Shown here piece after piece: positions 1 through 9,843 of a DNA stretch of 64,000 nt. Position 1 is the stretch's first letter. Each line of letters opens with the position of its first letter. Origin of the DNA: Cadophora sp. MPI-SDFR-AT-0126 (Eukaryota; Ascomycota; Leotiomycetes; Helotiales; Ploettnerulaceae); assembly GCA_020747065.1 (NCBI GenBank), contig JAGMVK010000012.1, positions 1,860,001 through 1,924,000 on the forward strand, written 5' to 3'. A program made the position numbers and the translations under genes. The notes under the pieces were generated by a model. That model was not told where the DNA came from and did no database searches. It worked only from the letters and a program-made list of their open reading frames with translations.

Positions 1-135
1 CTACTATGCAAAACCAGGGAGTGAGAATCTCTGGACTGGATATCAGCTGGATCCTGGCTTATTAACTTCTCGACCCTGGGATTCCAATGTGCTTTGAATT
101 TTGTGATTCTGACTTGAGATAAACCCAAGCCCAAC

Positions 136-660
136 ATGTTTCGATTGCCTCTCACAGCTTGGACGCTCCTCATTCTGGTGGGCTTGGCTCTGGCCACGTC
201 AGTCATACCTGAATCCTCAGTCGGATTGCCAACAACCTCAGACCAAAGCTTCACTTCCAGTATCGTCCCTGATTCCGAACATGTCAGCCACAATGGCACT
301 ATCCGAACCGGGCCAGTGACAACGGTGGTCGTGTTGTGTCCAATGGTATCCGGAGGAGCAAAAGCTTCTGTGCTTTTCCCAGAACGGCCTTCGGGACCTT
401 TCTCTTGGTCAAACCAGACTTTCGACAAGGGCAGCTCGTCGCAAACGACTTCCGCAACAGTATCGGTCCTACAACCTACCGATCTCGCATCCCCGTCGTC
501 AACGAGCCCAAATTTGATCTTCGACCATGGCCCAACTCCTCTTCTTCCTTTGTCTACGTCGATCAATTCCACGTTGGCCATAGGCTCAGGGCATCGTTTG
601 ATCTGTAGGGATCAACTGCTCTGGCTCTTCTTTGGAATAGTGAACATAGGAGTGATATGA
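136..660 (+). CDS. Small Ser/Thr-rich secreted or GPI-anchored-like protein, 174 aa
   Basis: The N-terminus (about residues 1-21, LTAWTLLILVGLALA core) looks like a signal peptide. The middle is rich in Ser, Thr and Pro, with N-glycosylation sequons near NGT, NQT and NST. The last 15 residues (LLWLFFGIVNIGVI) are hydrophobic and run to the stop, as in a GPI-attachment signal or a C-terminal anchor. I recognise no enzyme domain; a cell-wall or surface protein is an inference. The first ATG of the frame was chosen. No intron is needed, though one cannot be excluded because the frame is short and low in complexity. Confidence 0.5.
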   Translation: MFRLPLTAWTLLILVGLALATSVIPESSVGLPTTSDQSFTSSIVPDSEHVSHNGTIRTGPVTTVVVLCPMVSGGAKASVLFPERPSGPFSWSNQTFDKGSSSQTTSATVSVLQPTDLASPSSTSPNLIFDHGPTPLLPLSTSINSTLAIGSGHRLICRDQLLWLFFGIVNIGVI

Positions 661-1690
661 AGGGTCACTGGAGTGTATGAAGGGTCTTTTGAAACATGGC
701 TAAAATTTTGGTGTGAGATTGCACAAGACTGAAATATTGTTGGATGATAAGGCACCGTATATTAGACAAGATTTATCTCGCATTAGTTAGCGAAACCTCT
801 CCCCCCTACGAACCTCATTTCATACTCAAGGACTTTTTAATCTTGGAATTGATGAGCAGCTATCACTTAATCCGAAAAGTAATAATACTTGAAAACTGTC
901 CACCCGCCCTAAACCCCCTACACCCCCCTTTCCAGGGTCATTCCATGAGTAGACATTGCTTTCTCCATACCATCGCTAGGTTGTGCATTCACACCACCTC
1001 CTTTACAGCTCCCTTAGCCTGCTTAAAAACAACAACGGGCTCCATTATCTTTTCTCGTAGTTTATTTTCTTGTTGGAAAGAAGCTGAGCGGAAGATTGGA
1101 TGTAAACTATGCACAGATTCATGGCGATTGCCCCCGTCCTGGCGTGCTTCCTTCACAACACTGACGATTCGTGGTCCTTGCGGCTCGGCGCCGTCGGTGG
1201 CCAATTTTTCGAGATGCTTCGGTACACCAAACGCCATTCCACAACCGCAAAACATGATGATTCTAGACGGTACACGTTAGCATATTACCGGCGACATGAG
1301 AGATATCGAACTAACAGCGTAAAAGATAAGATGTAAGTAAAGGTACTGGATCCGAGATGTGATGAGGATGCGTGTCGAAGTCTACTAGGATGAAGCCAAT
1401 ACCTGATTATTGTAGTTGGGTATTCAGTAGGAGCGAAATATCACGCTGCAAGCAGTCGAGCCGTTTACAGCTACGATATCCGTATTCAGTAGAGCATGTG
1501 CTAAAATTTTAATATCCCTATATCTGAGCCTGACAGCAAGAATATCTATTCTGAAAGTAGAATGCTAATTTGTGTAATACAAGGGCATGTACTTAATTTG
1601 CAGTTCTTAAACTCGTCTGTATCTAAAATCAACACTTCCTAAATGGACATCTTCGGAGTCGTCTGTTAGGAGATGAAGCATATGCTCTCT
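661..1690. other. Intergenic, no confident gene
   Basis: Short frames exist on both strands. The best is an 88-codon minus-strand frame at 989-1255 starting MFCGCGMAFG, with no convincing splice partners or domain. From about 1,340 the sequence becomes AT-rich and leads into the repeat block. Confidence 0.4.
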
Positions 1691-2110
1691 TGATATACGC
1701 GGCTCAAGAAAGTATACGGGTTCTTGTCCTGCCATACATTGCCGAGGATAACCTTTTTGCAGGATAGATTTGAAGTGCATAAAAATTTAGGCACATGCCC
1801 TTCAAGTAGGCGACACCGGGACATCCTTCTAGATTTAAGCATATGCCGTTTTATTTAACAACACCGAGGAAATCCTGTACAAACTTAATTTAAGTACAGA
1901 TCATTAAAGCAGAATCAAAATCTAGCATATGCCCTTGTGATAAACATTGCTGAGGATGTCCTGCATGTAAATTTAGGCACATGCCCGTTCGGCAATTAAG
2001 CGAAGACGGGGAAATCCTTCTTTAAGCCTATGCCCTCTTGTTTATAGACTAACGTATGCAAGGTTTTCTTGGAAACCCATGTCAAAAGACCACACGTCTA
2101 AATCCGAGCA
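1690..2110. repeat. Degenerate block of the GCATATGC hairpin satellite
   Basis: Repeated fragments resembling AGGCACATGCCC, AAGCATATGCC and TAGCATATGCCC occur at about 70-90 bp spacing, with GACACCGGGA/GAGGAAATCCT linkers like those of the arrays at 14.3, 19.5, 49 and 63 kb. This block is AT-rich and the palindrome cores are eroded, consistent with an old or RIP-mutated copy. The stretch from 2,110 to 2,626 holds nothing else I can support. Confidence 0.55.
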
Positions 2111-2626
2111 TGCCTGGAGTTGAGTCTAGAGAATTTTGCTCTGGTGCTAGCATTTTTTGAGTTACCTTAAATCCTCATGCGCGCTTCTGAGACAAACCTT
2201 TGAGTTTTCGAAGAGAGTATTCTGGCATACTCCGGTTTCATTTAGGTTGTCAGTTCTAGGCATATGTTCTTCCACAAACATGGAATATGCCCAGACACAT
2301 CGAAATTAGATTTCGATCAAATTCACTTTTAGCACTTATGCGGGACCGAGACATCGTCAACTTTACTCCCCAAGTCCGAGCAGCAGGTTTGTTGAGAAGC
2401 GGGTTACCGGAGAAAAGCTCAATCTAACATATCTCTTGTATCCCCATCTTGGCCATCCATGATTATAGTTCAGGTCCACATCGACCTGAACGGCAGCAGT
2501 ATGAGATAGTGCTAACTCAAATCGCTTAGGCAGCCTAGATACCGTGAAATGGAGCAAATCAAAACATTTCAACATGGGGAGAGTGGCAGCGTTAAATTAT
2601 TCAATTTTGATATCTAGTGAGATCCT

Positions 2627-5145
2627 TCACCACCCGTCTACTTTCCTCTCCCATGCAGGTACTGTAACCAAAATGACAAACTCAGTCAATCCGGGCATGC
2701 GTGCCGCCACATGCTCGCACACGGGCCTCATGTCTTGCTTCATGTAATCGAAATGTTCTTCATTGCCTCTGGCAATACGATTGTTTTTGGGCGTAGGAAG
2801 CGCATCTCTGAATGTGAAAGTCAACTCCTCGGGTCCCATACAGTCATCAAATCCCACCTCCCTTGCAAACCAGGCGAAGAATTCGGTGTTCCGGGGACTG
2901 AGCACCGCACTTGGATATGACCCACTCATACGCTTGAATTTATCTACCTGGATGCGCACGGTAATCTGCGGAGGCGCAGGATTTGTGTTTCCAGCTTCGG
3001 ATCTTTGCATGTAACCTCGCGCACTCACATCGGCTTGCAAGGCAGTCGCAGCATGACCGCGATCCCCGATTTCCTTCGACGTAACCAGGCTATAAGGTGG
3101 CGAAGGCTGCTCTCGCGACTTGAATCGAGAATTCGGCTGTGTAGATTGGGCGATCTTGGGTGCCGCCGTTCGTGTTGTTGCTGTCGACGACGTCGGCTGA
3201 GAATTACGGCCATTTCTCTGGCTGGGGATGGTAGTCACTAGTATCCTGAACTCCTCGAGTCTTGAATTCTCCGACAGGCTAGTCGCAAACGACGTGAAGG
3301 CGAATTGCTTTAAAGCTTGAAAGTTGGCTCGATCATTTGGGGCGACAATCGTTGACCAGTTGTGTCCGCCTGTAATGACATCCAGGAACTCAAACTTCAG
3401 CCCGCTGAAATACTCTCCGTTCTTGACGAGCCCCGCATAGTGGGCAAAGAACTCCGTCACGCTGTGCGACATTAAAGTGTTCACGCCGAGAACGAAGCCC
3501 CCCATGGGTTGATTGTGCAGAGGAATTAGGATTCTTCCAATTGATTGGAATCTCTGAGAAGTGGCCGTATCATGCCCATGCCTAGACACAAGGGTTGCGA
3601 CTTCGTAGGCATACGACGGTTTGGGTGCCAATGATTGGTAGGATTTCTCTCTACCAGAGTCCATGGACCCTGCTTGAGCGAAATTGGGAGTGCTAGCTCC
3701 CTGCAGTGAATGCCGTGATTGACGCGGCGGAGACTGCAACCGTAATATTGGAGTAACTGCGACTGGAGGTCTACCGGAAGATTCCATTGTTGGAGCTTCC
3801 GATGCTGGTTTTGGGCAGTCTCTGTCTCGTAGCATTGGGGGTGAATATTGTTTTTGCACATTTGGATCCTCTCGTCTTGGTGCTGTTGATCGCGAGGTTG
3901 GCGACGACAGAATGCTGGCCGGCGTAGGTGCCCGAGTCACAGAACCCGGGATATTCATCCCCGGATGCCCTGAGATGGCAGCTTCTGGCAAGGCTACCGA
4001 TAGCGTAGCATCACTGTGTTCGATGGCATCAGGAAGAGTGAGAGCCGTTGGCCGCACTGCCTCCTGGGCGCAGACAGCCGGGACCCCTCCAATACATGCC
4101 GTAGGACGTTGTGATAGACTGCCACACACAACAGGAGATTTCCTGATCTCGTCCGGTTGCGAATCAGCTTCGGTAACAGCAGCACCAGCTGTCGTGAGGG
4201 GAGTTTGGTGACTGGCGGGTATATGCGTCTCCAAGACCACGTCCTGCCGGGGAGTTAGCGAAGGAGGGGACTCTGAAACTTGGTTGCGCCGAACCTTCCC
4301 TTGCTCAAATTGGTTCGTTTCCAAAGGGGCTTTGCCTGGCAATGGGGATGCCGACGGACCCGGTTCTGATGCTTGAAGGGCTCTCTCATCCATGTCTACA
4401 TTCACGGTATTAGATTACTGAGAAGTTTGTTTGAAGATGCCGACCTCACCGATGCAGTCTGAGGAACTCGTGTCACTGGAGGTATTATCTGGATCGTCTG
4501 TTCGCTGTTTCTTTGTGCTTCTGCCATTAAGAGGCACGTCCGCTCCTCGCTACCATTCATTAGCATATAACGAAGATCCGAGGGGGGTATAACCTTCTCC
4601 TCCCCACCGTCCGCGGCCATGCTCACAGTCATGTCATTCTGACAGTGCTCGACTTGGGGTAAGCTTCCAAAAAAGGTGGACTCCGCCTGCCGGAAGGATT
4701 CTTCATGAGCTGCCCAAGCAGTTTTCAAAAGTGTATGCTTGCTGAAACCGCAACCTCTCTGTACCAGCAGACAGTCCTTTTTCCATCCCAAAGTAGATCC
4801 CCGAATCAAGGCGGAGCACTTCGAAGCCAGTACGCTCTTGTTATGCTCTGTTGGAGGAAGGCTTGTCCGCTGCACGAAACTTTCGATAAGGGCCGAGAAA
4901 GTAGCAGCTCTCGATGCGCCTAAATGGTAGAGGTTGTGGCGATGCATCCAGCGATAAATGTAGTTTAGAATCAACGGCGGCCATGAGACTTCCTGAAAAT
5001 TAATGAGCAAGCTTTTCACGTCGACTTCTGTGCCACATACCTTCTCGAGGAAAGAGACGTCAAGGTCGCGAAGCGCTGACGCCTCGGCTTCAGTTGGTTG
5101 AATGCTGTCGACATGCTGAGAATAGCGATCAGCGTCGGCCATCAT
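2627..5145 (-). CDS. Large unknown protein with an internally duplicated C-terminal domain (two exons, about 817 aa)
   Basis: Two abutting minus-strand frames appear to form one gene. Exon 1 (5145-4450, 232 codons) starts MMADADRYSQ and is helical, with a Trp/His-rich patch (YIYRWMHRHNLYHL). It is followed by GTGAGG and a CTAAT branch point. The phase-compatible acceptor is GATGAG, giving intron 4385-4449 and exon 2 at 4384-2627. A nicer TAG acceptor at 4396 would break the frame, so the junction is provisional; two separate genes are the alternative. The N-terminal half of exon 2 is Pro/Ser-rich and probably disordered. The C-terminal half holds two diverged copies of a domain of about 105 residues, each with a TEFFAHY/TEFFAWF motif and ending in FRILVTTIP or FVILVTVPAWE. 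I do not recognise the family. Confidence 0.55.
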
Positions 5146-5294
5146 TTCGTCGTTTGAGAGCTAGGTCGGACTGGAAGATTGGTAGATCTGTTTCTTCTTT
5201 TAAAATAGAACTTGCAGTATAGAGGCAACTCGATCGTGTCCCTGAGGCAAGCCATCATACCAAATCTCGACAAGACGCCAGTACTAATTTTGAC

Positions 5295-5565
5295 AGACAT
5301 GGGAGGCACATGCTTGATTAAGAGCAAAGATTTGACGAGAAAGACATATCCTCCGGTTTCGATAATGGCATATGACTGATTAAGAGCAAAGCTTGACGAA
5401 AAAGACATACGTCCGATGGCGGGAACAGCATATGCCTGATTAAGAGCAAAGCTTGACGAGAAAGACAGATCCTCCTCCGACGATAATGGTATATGCCTAA
5501 TTAAGAGCGAAGATCGACGAGAAAGACATACGGTCCGACGGCGGGAATGGTATATGCGTAATTGA
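5295..5565. repeat. Tandem repeat, about 60-bp unit, four to five copies, in the promoter of the 2627-5145 gene
   Basis: Units follow the pattern GCATATGCCTGATTAAGAGC, then AAAGCTTGACGAGAAAGACA, then a short GC-rich spacer (TCCTCCGACGATAATG). Starts lie near 5305, 5368, 5428, 5488 and 5550. The unit opens with the same GCATATGCC half-site that anchors the large satellite arrays. A 153-codon frame runs through it on the minus strand and encodes repeated SFSSSFALNQ-like peptides; I treat that frame as a by-product of the repeat. Confidence 0.75.
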
Positions 5566-5656
5566 AAGCTCAAAAGTCTGAAATGACGTAACCTTCGTAT
5601 CACCGAACGCCGCTACCGTGTCTCTGCTTCTCCAGGATCAGAGACTGTCCCCTACC

Positions 5657-5714
5657 CCTTGAAAAAGGTTAAATTTTCTGCTAGGTTCTGCAGAAAATTT
5701 AACCTTTTTCAGGG
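5657..5714. repeat. Fold-back hairpin element A (22-bp perfect arms)
   Basis: Left arm 5660-5681 (TGAAAAAGGTTAAATTTTCT then GC) and right arm 5690-5711 are exact reverse complements, separated by the 8-nt loop TAGGTTCT. A weaker CCC/GGG and CCTA/TAG extension lies outside the arms. The element sits between the divergent 2627-5145 gene and the 5806 gene. It looks like a collapsed pair of transposon terminal repeats; no coding capacity. Confidence 0.8.
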
Positions 5715-5805
5715 ATAGTGGATGAGAAAGCCAACAAAAGCCCCACATGGGTTATTCGAAGAATTCCGTTAACCGCCAAAAGCGCCCAAGCCGCTCCTCT
5801 CCTCT

Positions 5806-6261
5806 TTGGACAATGTCAAATTAGGCCCCGCATGGGTTTATTTCGAAGGATTCCCACCGGCGACGCCGAAAGAAGCCGCTCGTCTTCCCAAAATGGGCCC
5901 CTCGAACACACCAGACGAGGATCCACCCTATCCATCAAACTCACCCCGCCCATGTTCAAGCGTCTACAGTGATCACTTTGAGCTGCAAGACCTGGTTTAC
6001 CAAGTGGATGACTTGGTGAGAGTCGGGCAGTTGAATACAATCGAGCAACTTGAGAGGGAAAACTCGATACTACATGAGGAGGTGGGACAGTACCAACGGA
6101 CTTGGGATGCAGTTCTAGAATTGTTCGATGAAGCTTTCGATATGGCGCTTCTGCTTCGTTGTTCACTTGAGGAGTGTGAGGAAAGGATATCGGTTGCGCA
6201 GGCCGATTGGCTTGCGTTGTGGGACGTCAGAGACGCAACAGAGGTGGGAAATTGGATTTGA
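5806..6261 (+). CDS. Small coiled-coil orphan protein, 151 aa
   Basis: Starts MDNVKLGPAWVYFEGF. A Pro-rich N-terminal third (to about residue 50) leads into a helical, acidic heptad-type stretch (QLNTIEQLERENSILHEEVGQYQRTWDAVLELFDEAFDMALLLR, residues about 75-120; the quoted region is given in pieces as LERENSILHEEV and VLELFDEAFDM in the sequence). No catalytic motif. It faces the 6283-7096 gene tail to tail with a 21-bp gap. It is the first of a cluster of small coiled-coil proteins reaching to 10.6 kb; function unknown. Confidence 0.5.
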   Translation: MDNVKLGPAWVYFEGFPPATPKEAARLPKMGPSNTPDEDPPYPSNSPRPCSSVYSDHFELQDLVYQVDDLVRVGQLNTIEQLERENSILHEEVGQYQRTWDAVLELFDEAFDMALLLRCSLEECEERISVAQADWLALWDVRDATEVGNWI

Positions 6262-6282
6262 AGAATGCATGCATTCGTAGCT

Positions 6283-7096
6283 CTACACTCCCTTCATGAA
6301 ATCAAAAGAAGTACCATCTTGATTCTCACCATCCCCGCCTTCCATCTGCTCGCCCCAGCTACCATTCTTGTATTCTCCTGTGCCACCATTCGTCTCCTCC
6401 GCAATCCCCGCCACAGCAGCTTGAACCCATAATTTAATAGATCTATTATTTACATCCATTCTGGTGAGTCAGTGCCTGATCTTGTAGTAGGGAGTGGAGT
6501 TCTCACGTTCTTTTGAACTGCCCTTCAACCGTATTGACTAAATCCTCCAGATTTCCGTAGCTCATGACTTTCTCCTCGATGCTACGCCACTTCTGCTCCA
6601 TTTTTTCAAAGGCGTCGCGGTTCTTCATGAGCTCGTTGCGGAGGGAGCCGATCTTACGGTTGCCACTCTCAACCTGTCGCCGGAGGTCCTCAATCTCTCG
6701 CCGGAGATTATCTTGTGTTCCTCCTAGGGCCTGTGAGGTCGGTTGCCTGGATGCTTGGTTGTCTGCACCCCCCCAAGATTGTGGGGACTGGAAATTTTTG
6801 GCAAGGACCGAGGCGTTATTTAGCGAACTGCCATTCCTTACATTGCCCATCTCAGCCCCATAGCTCGGCTGGTATGGTTGTGAAGCTGGTCGTCCACGGT
6901 AGCCTTGTGGTCCAGAGTTCTGGTGAGGTGGTCTTAGTGGAAACGAAGAGCCTTCGAATTGTGGCATATATGGCACGTCCGCATCGAGGACACCTGGGAG
7001 AAGCGCATCACTCTCCGACCAGATATCGTCAGGTGGTGCTACTTGCTGGGAAAATCCAGGACGACGTGCAGCTTGGTCTGACCATTCAGAATTCAT
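6283..7096 (-). CDS. Coiled-coil orphan protein, two exons, 255 aa
   Basis: Exon 1 is 7096-6507 (590 nt) and exon 2 is 6460-6283 (178 nt). The 46-nt intron begins GTGAGAAC, has a CTGAC branch site and ends CACCAG; the phases 2+1 join exactly, adding 59 residues that the uninterrupted frame misses. The protein has a disordered Gln/Pro/Ser-rich N-terminal half, a coiled coil at about residues 128-195 (LRREIEDLRRQVESGNRK, then LRNELMKNRDAFEKMEQ), and a Gly/Glu-rich tail ending FDFMKGV. No known domain recognised. Clean splicing supports a real expressed gene. Confidence 0.65.
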
Positions 7097-7194
7097 TGTA
7101 ATCTGGGCAACGAGGTAAAAAGTGGCTGTCAGGAACCGCCGGGAATGTTTGGCCTGAACAAAATTGAATACATGGCAGTGGCCAGCTTAAGAGT

Positions 7195-7386
7195 TCATCT
7201 ACCTGACCCGGTAGATTGGTACAGTGGTAACCCCCCCTCAACCAACAACGAAAAACCAACAGCCAAGGTGAACCCGATCACACCACCCACCTCAAAAACA
7301 GCCCGTGGAGGGAAAATGCCGTAGGAAATTTTGTTGCAAGTCATAGGTAACGCCTTTTTCCTTGCCTCTGCTGCTGCGGTCGACAT
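7195..7386 (-). CDS. Possible small single-pass membrane protein, 63 aa
   Basis: The frame from the ATG at 7386 reads MSTAAAEARKKAL and then a hydrophobic segment (VFEVGGVIGFTLAVGFSLLV, residues about 29-48). The frame stays open upstream to about 7524 but without an ATG, so an upstream exon is possible. There is no homology I recognise. Short length and lack of splice support keep this tentative. Confidence 0.3.
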   Translation of the reverse strand: MSTAAAEARKKALPMTCNKISYGIFPPRAVFEVGGVIGFTLAVGFSLLVEGGLPLYQSTGSGR

Positions 7387-7881
7387 ACTCCTATTTCCCA
7401 GAGGCTCATATGTCTCGTAAGGCGGCTTCCAAAATTGACGTATGGCAATACCCAACTTTTTAGTCGCAATGAAACCAGGGTAGGTAGAACCAAAGGCTCG
7501 TCGTACAGCAGCTGTGTCAAGCACGACTCAGTGGACTCCGGGACGCGCGGCTGATCCACTCGCTTGTCTATCGAATTATTGGCTGACTGCGGGCTCGGTC
7601 ACACATCCTTAGTCTAGCATTAGCGCCAGCGCCCAAGTTGTGCCACATTGGCGTGCGCCTAGTTCTGAGCCTGAACCATTTCAAAAACTCTTAAAATCGC
7701 TTGCGCGAAAAGTAGCTCGTCAATTTCGGCAGACCCAGGACATATGCCTAAACGAGCGAGCAACAAAATGCAAATCTGAGCCCATATTGACGATAGAGAT
7801 GGATTTTCGCTGCGGATGGCCCGGATATAAAAGAGAAGACTGAATTGGAGCGAGGCTTGAGAGACAAACTAGCCACCGGCC

Positions 7882-8699
7882 ATGGAACACCTTGACCCGT
7901 CTCTTACTAGCCAACCCAATGTTGGTCACTCCTCCCTCTTGGGAAGCTATGGGCTAACCCTTCGTAGACCATTGCTCTCACCTCCGAGAGCCACGCCTGC
8001 CTATTCCACCATGACGAAGAGATCATCAGCAGGTTCCAGGCGCAGATAGACCTCGCTAACGAACAGCTCTCCTGTCTTGAAAAGAAGCTACGGGTAAGCA
8101 TGGAAGACAGTGAAGCTACCCGCTTGGCTCTCTACGAGAGCGAAACCGCGCGAAACAACGAGATGCAGTCGCGCCTGGCCTTCCAACGGCATCTCCAGCT
8201 AGAGCAGTACCTCCACAGTGGATGCGCGGAGACCAGGCTCTCACTTGAAGAGGAGAGCGAGAGGATTCGAACTGAGATGGAAATATTGCACATGACTAAT
8301 GGAATGCTGCAAGAGGAACTCCAACGCCACGAGAGCGTGATCGAATCACTGGGCACCAAACTTTCCGCCTACGAGAGTGCTGCTGATAGCCTTGTCACTT
8401 CATCTAAGGAGCAAGCAAAGCTTGCATGGGGGCAAGACATCCTTGTATCGGATGAGGCAGGAAGTCCAGACTCTTTCACGTTGGTGACAGTTGACGAGTG
8501 CCTCAACCCGTACCCCAGTCCAACAACCAACAATGGCTCCTCAGAAGTGTCGATCAGCACCGCAACCCCAGTCGCACCCTTAGCACCTCCCGTCATCAAG
8601 CGGAACCCTCGGACGACAATCAAAGGAGCAGAGGGGAAGAAGGCGAGAAAGTGCAAGAAGCCAAAGGCTCGGCAGGAAGGGAAGAAAGAACCCGTGTAG
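7882..8699 (+). CDS. Coiled-coil orphan protein, two exons, 256 aa
   Basis: Exon 1 (7882-7920) encodes MEHLDPSLTSQPN. A 47-nt intron (7921-7967; donor GTTGGT, branch CTAAC, acceptor TTCGTAG) is followed by exon 2 (7968-8699). This start was preferred to the internal ATG at 8100 because it extends the heptads upstream (EEIISRFQAQIDLANEQLSC) and the phases are 0/0. Residues about 20-120 form a long coiled coil. The C-terminal 60 residues are Pro/Thr-rich and end in a strongly basic tail (KKARKCKKPKARQEGKKEPV), possibly a nuclear signal. Unknown family. Confidence 0.6.
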
Positions 8700-9022
8700 C
8701 TTGAGTACTTGTAGTCATGCGTCAACGATAAGATCAAATGCAGGAAGTGAACCATAGCACGTGCAATTCGTTAAATCTCCGTAGCTAACGTTAATCTTCC
8801 CGATCTTCGATATGCCGGATCGAGAACTCTCCGCTCCAATTCCAATGTAGGCACTGTCCCAAAAACGAGAGTTCCCTGAGGGCAATCAAGCTTCGAGTGG
8901 CAGCTTGAACCGTGTTCCTTCTCAAGAATAGATAAAGAGCCAGACATGACACGCAACTCCTCCCCCCAAAAAAATTCCTCCAACATCGCATATCCACCAG
9001 AAGAGTACTGACTGTCACAATC

Positions 9023-9397
9023 ATGCGCCGAGCCACTCGATCATCAACGAAGACAAATGCGTCGGACAAGCCCATGGAGCCTAGCCCGGTTGATCTGAAG
9101 ATCGGGCAAATGGAGGGCAGAACGGTCGCACTAGAGGCAACCCCCGAGCTCCTGGAAGCTGCGAAGAAAAAGCCGATCCCGAACCTGTCCGAAAGAATCG
9201 ATGAACTGACGCGAGAGAATGGGCGGCTGCGATTAGAGATCAGATTTCACCAGCAGGTGCAGGAGGCGATGCAAGCTTTGCCCACAGATGTGAGATTTGC
9301 GATACAAACTATGGAAGCCAGTATTCTCAAGCTCAATACAGTCCTTGAGTTGGCAGAGGAGGACCGGTATCGCACGTTGGACGCAGACAGGAAGTGA
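9023..9397 (+). CDS. Small coiled-coil orphan protein, 124 aa
   Basis: Starts MRRATRSSTKTNASDKPM with a basic N-terminus. It has a clear heptad stretch around LSERIDELTRENGRLRLEI (residues about 55-73) and a second helix (FAIQTMEASILKLNTVLEL). Single exon. Size and composition resemble the neighbouring 5806, 6283 and 7882 genes, so these may be distant paralogues, but I cannot show that without alignment. Confidence 0.45.
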   Translation: MRRATRSSTKTNASDKPMEPSPVDLKIGQMEGRTVALEATPELLEAAKKKPIPNLSERIDELTRENGRLRLEIRFHQQVQEAMQALPTDVRFAIQTMEASILKLNTVLELAEEDRYRTLDADRK

Positions 9398-9628
9398 CTG
9401 AACGATGGATGGAATCGGACGTGGCAAGCGAGCCTGGGGGGAACTGGCGGGGCCTGGGCGACACTTGCCGCGGCACCTGAATGCATCTTCTAAGCGAGAA
9501 CATGGGTGCATATGCTGTGCCGCTGCGCGACTCATCGACCAACAAAGCTAAGAATCCTTCCGAGGGCGCCAATAAGTCGTCTTACGCTTGTCCCACAACA
9601 GCCGTAAATTTCTACATGCTTGAAGAGG

Positions 9629-9706
9629 AGTCTGCTTAAAGGGTCTGCTTAAAAGGTTTGGTTAAAGAGTCTGCTTAAATAGAAGTCTGCTTAATAAGAA
9701 TCTGCT
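9629..9706. repeat. Cluster of TCTGCTTAAA motifs upstream of the 9844 gene
   Basis: The motif TCTGCTTAA or a close variant occurs five to six times in about 80 bp with irregular 14-20 bp spacing, all in the same orientation. It lies 140-215 bp upstream of the ATG at 9844, where it could act as a repeated regulatory site or be a decayed minisatellite. Confidence 0.6.
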
Positions 9707-9782
9707 CGAATGAATTGCCGTCCCCATGCGCACCTTGCACAAGATCGTACGGCCGAACCTGACCTATCGATCTTGTAATTTC

Positions 9783-9789
9783 TATATAA
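9783..9789 (+). promoter_or_regulatory. TATA box for the 9844 gene
   Basis: TATATAA lies 55 bp upstream of the start codon, a normal spacing for a short 5' leader in ascomycetes. Confidence 0.45.
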
Positions 9790-9843
9790 GCCAGGAGTCT
9801 GTCCAGGCAAATGATTGAAGCTCAGCAACTTTAGTGAGATCAG

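Noticed and set aside
5142..5603. 153-codon minus-strand frame with repeated SFSSSFALNQ peptides
   Set aside because: It coincides exactly with the 60-bp tandem repeat and abuts the true start codon of the downstream gene; promoter repeat is the better explanation.
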